A stretch of 54,575 bases of DNA from Firm-04 sp045591925 (lineage in GTDB: Bacteria; Bacillota; Clostridia; Oscillospirales; Ruminococcaceae): NCBI GenBank assembly GCA_045591925.1, contig JAZNTW010000085.1, forward strand, positions 1 through 54,575, in the 5' to 3' direction. The notes beneath the pieces were generated by a model that saw only the letters and a program-made list of their open reading frames with translations, ran no database searches and was not told the DNA's origin. This document shows, in pieces, positions 48,559 through 54,575 of the stretch (positions within the stretch are counted from its first letter, which is position 1; each line of letters starts with the position of its first letter). The position numbers and the translations under genes were made by a program.

Positions 48559-50994
48559 TTATTCCACAGTACGAATCTGCTCGACCAGCTCTTCCTTTTG
48601 CATGAAGTGCAGCGGCAGCATCGAGGATACCAGTGCGCAAAGAAACGCAAATCCACTTGAAATCCAAATCTTTGCGATCATGCCGAGAATCAGCTTGAAA
48701 TATTCTTTTTCGCCCGAAAACCCCGTGTCATCAGCCATCGAAAGTCCCATCGTTTGAATCATGCCGGATGTGCCAATTCCAAGCAAAATGCAAAGCACCG
48801 TCGCGGCAACTGCCGCCCAGAGCGTGAACTGCAAGCACTCGATCACCGTCAAATGATACATCTGTCCGCGCGTCATGCCGACACACTGCATCGAGGCAAG
48901 CTCTCGCTTGCGGTTGATGATGCCCGTTGAGATGATATTCGCCATATTGACCAGCGCAATCAACGCCAGCAGCACCACCAAGAACATGATTCCGATATGT
49001 ATTGCCGAGAAAATCGTGCGCGCTTTCTGCGATTCCCCAAACATATCAATCGTGCCTTCATAGGGGGCATCCGTCAGCCCGTAATTGAAAATCTCCTTAT
49101 GCTCGGTCAAAAACTTCTTTGCATCCTCATAATGCTCCTCCGAGACCAGTTCGCAGTTGATCCGTACGTCATTGTACCATTGGTTTGCGATTGTGCCGAA
49201 TTTCTCCCAGTCACCATTGCGCCATGTATCATCCGTCAGAAGCAGAATCATCGGTGCAATGCCGGTTTCGTTTATCTGATGCGTACCGGCAATCTGAAAT
49301 TCGGCGGTTTCTTCAACTTCCTCATAGACAACCGCGCCATCTAGGTTCTCCAACGCATACGACTCACCGTTCTCCGGACGAATGCTGAATGCGTTGCTCT
49401 GATATTCAATCGCCAAGCTGGGGCTGTCCGTGGGAATCCGGAAATCCGGTTCATCCTTGAGTTTTTGCTTTTCGCCTGCCCGATAACGCTTCAAATATTC
49501 TTCCTTGCTGATTTCCTGTGTGCGTTCGATATTGAGCGTGAGCTTCTCGATATCCGGAGAAAAGCCCCCACTCTCTGCATTGAGCAGAATCGCGCCGCCA
49601 AGTGCTGTCAATTCGTCATAGCTGACTTCCGGCTTCTGCTTGAAAATTTTGTCATAGCTAAAACGTGTCACATAGTAGATATGAACGTGCCTATTGCGTT
49701 TGTCCTTTTCATTCTCGCCGGGGAGAAAACCGTTGCGCATCACCGTATGATCAAAATTCTTAAAATGACCCGAATCCTCCAGCATCTTGATACATTCATA
49801 ATACGCTGTCGGTTTCTGCACAAGCGTATCCGACTCTAAAGTCGTCATCATCATGAAATCCGCCATTATGACATTTCCGAATTCATCAATACTCAATGTG
49901 ATGTCTTGAATCACTGATTCCACCAGAACGAGCGAGGAGGAAGCCGTTGCAAACAGCGTCAGGGAGAGCGTCAGGGACAGCACCGTAATCACAAAGCGCT
50001 TGCGGTTGCGGCGTACATTTCGCGATGCGACCTTGCCCTTCCAGCCAAAGAGCAGCGACATGATGGTAAATCTCGGAACCCTTTTGACTGTATTGACGCG
50101 CGCGGTGATCGCCTGAATCGGTGACATTTTGATGATGCGCATACCGGTTCCGTAGGCAGAGAAGAACACCCACGCAACGCCTACCACTGCCGCAAGCAGC
50201 GTGAACAGCGGATGAATATGCAGATGCACAAGCTGCTCGACCTTCGCCACAGGCAGTATCGCTTCCGCAACGCCTGTTGCAAGGATGGCTTTGTAAATTG
50301 CAAAGGTCAGCAGCAAGCCAAGCCCAACGCCTAGCGGTACGCCAACGCCCGAAAGGATCATGCCCTCCATGGTCAGGATGCGGACAATTTGCTTGCTGGT
50401 CGCGCCGATGGACTGCAATACGCCGAACTGCCGTTCGCGCTCCTTGGACGAAATCTCAAACGCCGTATCAATGACAAGGCGCAGTGCGAGCGCAAGGAAA
50501 ATGACCCAGATAAATAAAACCGCAAAGCTCACAGCAGTCTCATATCTGCCCGTGAGATTGACCTGATCCAGCATCATAAGATGATGATTGAATTCAAAGC
50601 CGATCGGGGCTAAGTTCGGAGAAAACGAGGCGTTTTTGAGACGCAGATTATCAATCATTTTCTGCACAAACGCTGTTTCATCGTCAATATAGGTGTCGAA
50701 TACAAGCTGAACCTGTACGGAATTGCCGCCGCCGGGATTTTCCTTGATGACCGCGCTGCCGACCTGATTCATATGGCGCATCTGGGCAGCCTGCTCCCTT
50801 GTGACATCGTAAAACATCACATGATACGGTGCTTGATCGTAGACGACATCGCGCACGATGCCGAATATGGTCGTGAACATCGAGAAGATGATAACAATGA
50901 CCGCAATCGCAATCGTAATGCTGCTGATGGTCAGGAGCGTATGCCGTTTCTGCGAGAGGATATACCGCCGCGCCAGCAGACTTTCAAACTTCAT
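48559..50994 (-). CDS. FtsX/MacB-type ABC transporter permease
   Basis: An 811-residue permease with two FtsX units. It has an N-terminal helix (HTLLTISSITIAIAVIVIIF), an extracytoplasmic domain, a three-helix block (FAVLFIWVIFLALALRLVID, VGVPLGVGLGLLLTFAIY, LLAAVVGVAWVFFSAYG), a second anchor (FVITVLSLTLSLTLFATAS), a large extracytoplasmic domain of about 330 residues, and a C-terminal block (FLVVLLALIALVNMANIIST, ELASMQCVGMTRGQMYHLTV). KERERQFGVLQSIGATSKQI is the FtsX signature. It pairs with the adjacent ATPase. Such exporters handle antimicrobial peptides or lipoproteins. The substrate is unknown. Confidence 0.93.
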   Translation of the reverse strand: MKFESLLARRYILSQKRHTLLTISSITIAIAVIVIIFSMFTTIFGIVRDVVYDQAPYHVMFYDVTREQAAQMRHMNQVGSAVIKENPGGGNSVQVQLVFDTYIDDETAFVQKMIDNLRLKNASFSPNLAPIGFEFNHHLMMLDQVNLTGRYETAVSFAVLFIWVIFLALALRLVIDTAFEISSKERERQFGVLQSIGATSKQIVRILTMEGMILSGVGVPLGVGLGLLLTFAIYKAILATGVAEAILPVAKVEQLVHLHIHPLFTLLAAVVGVAWVFFSAYGTGMRIIKMSPIQAITARVNTVKRVPRFTIMSLLFGWKGKVASRNVRRNRKRFVITVLSLTLSLTLFATASSSLVLVESVIQDITLSIDEFGNVIMADFMMMTTLESDTLVQKPTAYYECIKMLEDSGHFKNFDHTVMRNGFLPGENEKDKRNRHVHIYYVTRFSYDKIFKQKPEVSYDELTALGGAILLNAESGGFSPDIEKLTLNIERTQEISKEEYLKRYRAGEKQKLKDEPDFRIPTDSPSLAIEYQSNAFSIRPENGESYALENLDGAVVYEEVEETAEFQIAGTHQINETGIAPMILLLTDDTWRNGDWEKFGTIANQWYNDVRINCELVSEEHYEDAKKFLTEHKEIFNYGLTDAPYEGTIDMFGESQKARTIFSAIHIGIMFLVVLLALIALVNMANIISTGIINRKRELASMQCVGMTRGQMYHLTVIECLQFTLWAAVAATVLCILLGIGTSGMIQTMGLSMADDTGFSGEKEYFKLILGMIAKIWISSGFAFLCALVSSMLPLHFMQKEELVEQIRTVE

Positions 50995-51006
50995 GTGATC
51001 ACCGCC

Positions 51007-51690
51007 TTACTGTCCGGTCATCACGTCACGCGCGATTTTGCCATCCGCAAGCGTAATCACGCGGTCACATTGCAGCGCAATATTTTCATCGTGCGTAATG
51101 ATGATCATGGTCTGCTTGAAGTCGCGGTTAGACTTCCGGAGCAGTGCGATAATTTCGGCAGAATTTTTGCTGTCGAGGTTACCGGTCGGCTCATCTGCAA
51201 GAATCACGGATGGCTCTGTGAACATTGCTCTGCCGATGGAGACGCGCTGCTGCTGACCACCCGAAAGCTGTGAGGGCAGATGCGCTCTGCGTTCCTTGAG
51301 CTGCAAAAGCTCCAACATCTCATCAAGGCGATTTTTATCGGGCTTTCTGCCGTCCATGATCTGCGGCAGCGTGATGTTTTCCTCTGCCGAAAGCACCGGA
51401 ATCAGATTGTAAAACTGATAAATCAAGCCGACCTGCCGCCGACGGAAAATTGCAAGATTCTTGCTATTCTGCTGATAGACGTCCTGACCGTCGAGGTAGA
51501 CCTTGCCGGATGTGGGCTTGTCTACGCCGCCGAGGATGTGCAGAAGCGTGGATTTTCCGGAACCCGATGGCCCGATAACTGCTGTCATCTGTCCTTTCGG
51601 AACCGTAAAGCTCACATCGTCCAGTGCATTGACCTGTGTTTCACCCTTGCCGTATACTTTGCTGAGATGTTCAATCGTTAAAAATTCCAT
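51007..51690 (-). CDS. ABC transporter ATP-binding protein (MacB/LolD-like)
   Basis: A 227-residue ATPase. Walker A is AVIGPSGSGKSTLLHILGGV, Q-loop LIYQFYNLIPVL, signature LSGGQQQRVSIGRAM, Walker B VILADEPTGNLDSKN and H-loop IIITHDENIA. The motifs are those of the LolCDE/MacB group that works with FtsX-type permeases. It lies 12 bp before the permease gene. GGAGG precedes ATG 51690 and a TATAAT lies about 35 bp further up. Confidence 0.95.
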   Translation of the reverse strand: MEFLTIEHLSKVYGKGETQVNALDDVSFTVPKGQMTAVIGPSGSGKSTLLHILGGVDKPTSGKVYLDGQDVYQQNSKNLAIFRRRQVGLIYQFYNLIPVLSAEENITLPQIMDGRKPDKNRLDEMLELLQLKERRAHLPSQLSGGQQQRVSIGRAMFTEPSVILADEPTGNLDSKNSAEIIALLRKSNRDFKQTMIIITHDENIALQCDRVITLADGKIARDVMTGQ

Positions 51691-51913
51691 GGGAGTACCT
51701 CCTGTTTGTTTCTGTCTCTATTATAACATAGAAATCTCTCTTTTGCGTGACTTTTAAATTACAATTTTGTCACTTGCGGGAAATGCGGTTTCTCCGACCG
51801 GGCAGTGCCCGGCTCCATTTTGACTCACAAGCAGCGAAATGAGGGAATATTTTCAATTCTCCCAACCGATTTCGTGTTATACTTGCGTAAAAGGGAAAGC
51901 AAACCAAAAGCAT

Positions 51914-52083
51914 CAAAACTTTTATTTTTATGCTGAATTCGCGCAATTACGCCCCCTCTATCATAAACATGGGGTCTGGGGATAATATCCCCAGCGCAGG
52001 GTTTGGGGTGAGTTTGCTGTACAAACTCACTGCGGCGCGTGCGCAGTACCCCCATTATCAATCATCGCGAAGCGATACTTCTA
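51914..52083 (+). repeat. Dispersed intergenic repeat, copy D
   Basis: It contains CATGGGGTCTGGGGATAATA, TCCCCAGCGCAGGGTTTGGG and GTGAGTTTGCTGTACAAACT, matching the right half of copy A, and ends near ATCATCGCGAAGCGATACTT. The left part (ATCAAAACTTTTATTTTTAT) matches the middle of copy A. It lacks the CGCGCTTTGCGCG end. The rest of the 430-bp gap (51691-51913) holds only the ABC promoter and a small CCGGGC/GCCCGG hairpin. Confidence 0.72.
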
Positions 52084-52085
52084 TA

Positions 52086-52113
52086 CAAAAACCGGAGCGC
52101 GAAGGCTCCGGTT
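52086..52113 (-). terminator. Terminator of the CobW operon
   Basis: AACCGGAGC / GCTCCGGTT stem, with TTTT on the minus strand exit, 9 bp beyond the CobW-TIGR03943-like gene. Confidence 0.88.
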
Positions 52114-52121
52114 GTGGGGGA

Positions 52122-53081
52122 TCAATAGAAAGTAGCGACAGGCTGTTCTGGGGGTTCGGCATCTGTCAGCTTTGTGATATGCAGCATCGGGACAAACACG
52201 CCCTCCATCTGGTTAAAGCGCACCTCGATTGCACCGGTAACATTGACCCAGTGCTCCTTATGCGGTTCAAATTTTCTGCCATACTGCGCGGCAATCCAGC
52301 TATACTGAATATCATCAATGCAGCAGGTCATGATATGTCTGCCGATTGCGAAAATATTCTGTGGGAACGACGAATTTTTCACGGCAAGACCCTTGAATTT
52401 GACCGTTTTCTTCTCGTATTTCTTCGCATCCTCCATCAAATCACGGTAAAAGAGTGCGAAATCCCGATCCTCAATGACGATGGTTTTTGCATTGACGTCA
52501 AAGGGCAGCGGGTCCTCGATATCGTCAAAGACCGTCTCGCCGTCCGGATATTCATAATAAATATCGGCGCGCCGTGTGACACCGCGTACAATCTGGTGGT
52601 AGCCCTGCGGATCGAGGTCTTTCGTGAAGCGATTGAAATAGACCAGCTCGCACATATTCAGCTTATCAACCACAAGGCTGCGCATATTCGCATTATACTG
52701 CATAAAGGTCGTTGCGTCTGCGATCAGCACCGCCTGATAAATCGCCCAGTCATCGGGCATATTGTCAAAGAGCGCCTGAATCTGCCACATTCCGTTATAT
52801 TCGAGCATGACGCGCTGCGCGCCGCATTCCTTTGCCATCCGTTCGAGGTTTTCGGCGGTCAGCTCGCTGATATCCTCGATGGTTCGCATGGTGATTTGCA
52901 GCTCCTCGAATCTGGAGGTGTCATATTCCTCCATGCCCTCCTCGCAGACAAGCAGCAGGGTGCGCTCATCGTTGATGAAATGGTCGTCCTCCAGCGCTTC
53001 CTGAATGAACAGCGTTTTGCCGGATTCCAGAAATCCCAGAAACAGATATACGGGAATAAATTCCTCCTGATTGTTCGGCAT
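52122..53081 (-). CDS. CobW-type GTPase fused to a TIGR03943-like domain
   Basis: A 319-residue protein. ATG 53081 has AAGGAGG five bases upstream. The P-loop is VYLFLGFLESGKTLFIQEAL. The CobW CxCC metal motif is absent at the usual place. Instead LLLVCEEGMEEYDTSRFEEL follows and LNMCELVYFNRFTKDLDP corresponds to the G4-like region. The C-terminal 120 residues (VKFKGLAVKNSSFPQNIFAI, GRHIMTCCIDDIQYSWIAAQ, KEHWVNVTGAIE) match the TIGR03943/YcgQ type, whose RxxMTCC motif is conserved. It is 10 bp downstream of a His-rich CobW gene, so the pair likely handles one metal. Confidence 0.78.
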   Translation of the reverse strand: MPNNQEEFIPVYLFLGFLESGKTLFIQEALEDDHFINDERTLLLVCEEGMEEYDTSRFEELQITMRTIEDISELTAENLERMAKECGAQRVMLEYNGMWQIQALFDNMPDDWAIYQAVLIADATTFMQYNANMRSLVVDKLNMCELVYFNRFTKDLDPQGYHQIVRGVTRRADIYYEYPDGETVFDDIEDPLPFDVNAKTIVIEDRDFALFYRDLMEDAKKYEKKTVKFKGLAVKNSSFPQNIFAIGRHIMTCCIDDIQYSWIAAQYGRKFEPHKEHWVNVTGAIEVRFNQMEGVFVPMLHITKLTDAEPPEQPVATFY

Positions 53082-53091
53082 TTTGTCCTCC

Positions 53092-54333
53092 TTACTCTGC
53101 ACAGAACAGCTTTGCGATATTATTTTCATTGAGCTTTGCGCCGATCACGCAAAGTCTACCGGTGGTTTCCGCGCTGCCGGTACGGACATCCGGTGTGCCG
53201 GGAACATAATCAAAGTGAATCCACTGACCGTTTTCACCCTCAACAATGCCCTTTGCACGCAGAACCATACCGAATTGTTCCTCATCGGAAAGCGCTTCCA
53301 GTGCTGCGGTGATCGCGCTGATCGTGTAGGTTTTCGGTGTCTCGATGCCCCAGCTTGTGAATACCTCGTCGGCGTGGTGGTGATGGTGGTGATGGTCGTG
53401 GTCATGACAGCCGCAGTCGCAGTCGTCATCGTGGTGATGGTGATGCGCGTGGTCATGGCAGCCGCAGTCGCAGTCGTCATCGTGGTGATGGTGATGCGCG
53501 TGGTCGTGACAGCCGCAGTCGTCATCGTGGTGATGGTGATGCGCGTGGTCATGGCAGCCGCAGTCGCAATCGTCATCGTGGTGATGGTGATGCGTGTGGT
53601 CGTGACAGCCACAGTCGCAGTCGTCATCGTGGTGATGGTGATGCGCATGGTCATGGCAGCCACAGTCGCAGTCGTCATCGTGGTGATGGTGATGCGCAGA
53701 AGTCTCGTCCAGAAGTGTTTTCAGCTCATTATCCAGCGTATGCTTCTGCGTCATGGCGGAAATCAACTGCGCACCGGTGAGCATATCCCAATCGGTCGTG
53801 ACAATCGGCGCTGTTTTGTTGAATTCGCGCAGGCGCGCAACCACATCCTGAAGCTGCGATTCGGACATTCCTGCGGAGTGGCTGAGAATCAGGCAGCTAG
53901 CGTAGGTGATCTGGTTGTTGAAAAATTCACCGAAGTTCTTTTGATACATCTTGCATTTTTTCGCATCCACAACCGTGGTGAAGCCGTCCAGCACGACATC
54001 TTCCATATGCAGATTCTGCACGGCACTGATGACGTCACTGAGCTTGCCGACACCGGATGGTTCGATCAAGATGCGATCCGGCTGATAAGTTTCAAGCACC
54101 TGCATCAGCGCATTGCCGAAATCGCCAACCAAGGAACAGCAAATGCAGCCGGAGTTCATCTCGTTGATCTGGATGCCTGCTTCCTTGAGAAAGCCGCCGT
54201 CAATGCCGATCTGACCGAATTCGTTTTCAATCAGCACGAGCTTTTCGCCCTTGAAGCCGTCCTGAATGAGTTTTTTAATGAGCGTTGTTTTACCGGCTCC
54301 CAGAAAGCCGGAGAAAATGGTAATCTTGGTCAT
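53092..54333 (-). CDS. CobW-family GTPase metallochaperone with six His/Asp/Cys repeats
   Basis: A 413-residue protein. ATG 54333 (MTKITIFSGFLGAGKTTLIK) is chosen because homology begins there. It has Walker A GFLGAGKT, IENEFGQIGIDGGFL, the CxCC metal motif in EMNSGCICCSLVGDFGNAL and ILIEPSGVGKLSDVI. Residues about 213-322 are six tandem 17-residue units HHHHHDDDCDCGCHDHA (unit four lacks two residues), then a pure His run. The CobW C-terminal domain follows (FGMVLRAKGIVEGENGQWIH). Proteins of this family load zinc or other metals into targets with GTP hydrolysis. The repeats should store many metal ions. Confidence 0.93.
   Translation of the reverse strand: MTKITIFSGFLGAGKTTLIKKLIQDGFKGEKLVLIENEFGQIGIDGGFLKEAGIQINEMNSGCICCSLVGDFGNALMQVLETYQPDRILIEPSGVGKLSDVISAVQNLHMEDVVLDGFTTVVDAKKCKMYQKNFGEFFNNQITYASCLILSHSAGMSESQLQDVVARLREFNKTAPIVTTDWDMLTGAQLISAMTQKHTLDNELKTLLDETSAHHHHHDDDCDCGCHDHAHHHHHDDDCDCGCHDHTHHHHHDDDCDCGCHDHAHHHHHDDDCGCHDHAHHHHHDDDCDCGCHDHAHHHHHDDDCDCGCHDHDHHHHHHHADEVFTSWGIETPKTYTISAITAALEALSDEEQFGMVLRAKGIVEGENGQWIHFDYVPGTPDVRTGSAETTGRLCVIGAKLNENNIAKLFCAE
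53370..53697 (-). repeat. In-frame tandem repeat, 51-bp unit
   Basis: Six near-identical units within the CobW gene encode the His/Asp/Cys segments. One unit is 6 bp shorter. High nucleotide identity suggests recent expansion or recombination, so copy number may vary between strains. Confidence 0.85.
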
Positions 54334-54387
54334 GCAAATACACTTCTTTCTAAGAATTTGACCGCGCTGTACGATCCTAAACAATCT

Positions 54388-54417
54388 ATTATACCATACT
54401 ATTGCGCGAAAAGTCAA
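54388..54417 (-). promoter_or_regulatory. Promoter of the CobW operon
   Basis: TTGACT (54417-54412), 18-bp spacer ending TGG, TATAAT (54393-54388) on the minus strand. I saw no clear Zur-type palindrome. Confidence 0.7.
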
Positions 54418-54450
54418 GACACGAGTGATAGATGTACACGGCAACAGCAT

Positions 54451-54575
54451 TTACTTTTTAGGAAAGAAAAGGATATCGAGGAGGACAGAAGGGTCAAGGG
54501 CAGCTTTAAACATGAGTTTTTTCTTGCTGATACGCCCGTACTGAGCCTGAGTAACGAGAGAAAGAGATGTTTTGC
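54451..54575 (-). CDS. Partial protein at the window edge, C-terminal end only
   Basis: A minus-strand frame is open from the window edge to a TAA at 54453-54451 and ends ISKKKLMFKAALDPSVLLDI, LFFPKK. Forty-one codons without a stop and a protein-like composition suggest a real C terminus. It lies upstream of the CobW promoter on the same strand. The family is not recognised. Confidence 0.45.
   Translation of the reverse strand, partial: KTSLSLVTQAQYGRISKKKLMFKAALDPSVLLDILFFPKK

Noticed and set aside
53145..53678. Thr/Ile-rich ORF and CRISPR-like regular repeats
   Set aside because: The periodic DNA encodes in-frame His/Asp/Cys cassettes of the CobW gene. Units are contiguous without unique spacers, so it is not a CRISPR array.
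54388..54450. Zur-type operator before the metal-chaperone operon
   Set aside because: I found no convincing palindrome of the expected form near the promoter, so no regulator is assigned.

Overview
The window looks like a chromosomal stretch of a Gram-positive gut or rumen anaerobe of the Ruminococcus / Oscillospiraceae type. Two proteins carry type I dockerin repeats (7545-6928 and 20353-17990), which points to a cellulosome-forming organism. Promoters are classical TTGNNN-17-TATAAT, ribosome sites are AGGAGG-like, and lipoproteins, OmpR/histidine-kinase pairs and Clostridia-type families are abundant. The organism call is an inference from gene content. I saw no rRNA, tRNA or CRISPR array.

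Bases 1-12.8 kb are an accessory region, and 12.8-21.9 kb is mixed. It starts with a broken amidoligase gene and a recombination module on the minus strand (4272 to 859): a zinc-ribbon HTH protein, a small SHOCT-like protein and two large serine recombinases. Two of these genes have a reading-frame break in a homopolymeric A run. Next come truncated phage tail genes fused to a truncated ABC transporter, a DUF3592 gene with a chimeric tail, a disrupted dockerin gene, a 21-bp-periodic repeat array resembling the end of an IS21-type element, and a remnant of a TndX-type recombinase. After these come DUF3847, an aminoglycoside-phosphotransferase-like kinase, a hairpin-rich segment and an unassigned small RNA of about 220 nt with its own promoter and terminator. 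An AraC regulator faces a truncated sugar symporter. From 12.3 to 21.8 kb fragments of a secreted Ig-like protein, a DNA methylase, a histidine kinase, an AraC effector domain and a toxin-antitoxin pair lie between intact genes: an AgcS Na+/amino-acid symporter, a GH141-like beta-helix enzyme, a YczE-type membrane protein and a dockerin-LTD-CotH protein.

From 21.9 to 54.4 kb the genes are mostly intact and arranged in operons. At 31.4-21.9 kb (minus) two tandem DUF6034 lipoproteins, a response regulator and a histidine kinase precede a five-gene ABC export module. At 35.9-31.7 kb (minus) a PhoB/PhoR pair and a Na/Pi cotransporter lie behind a Pho-box-like promoter. At 36.1-39.4 kb (plus) a lipoprotein, an MBOAT acyltransferase and a DHHW/AlgX-like protein probably acylate a surface polymer. 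At 41.0-48.3 kb (plus) there is an SDR reductase, an HD phosphohydrolase, a TetM-like GTPase fused to a Rae1/YacP-like NYN nuclease, a DUF4279 protein, RNase Z, a membrane protein and the CCA-adding enzyme. This is a translation and tRNA maturation cluster. A FtsX-type ABC exporter follows (minus), then two CobW-family GTPases. One carries six His/Asp/Cys repeats. The other is fused to a TIGR03943-like domain.

A dispersed intergenic repeat family occurs in four copies (about 31.4, 40.8, 48.3 and 51.9 kb). One copy supplies the last codons and the stop of the cca gene. The best candidates for undescribed biology are the GTPase-NYN fusion, the 10.05-10.27 kb RNA, the lipoprotein-TCS-ABC module, the paired CobW metallochaperones and the possible -1 frameshift site (A AAA AAC) at the start of a recombinase gene.
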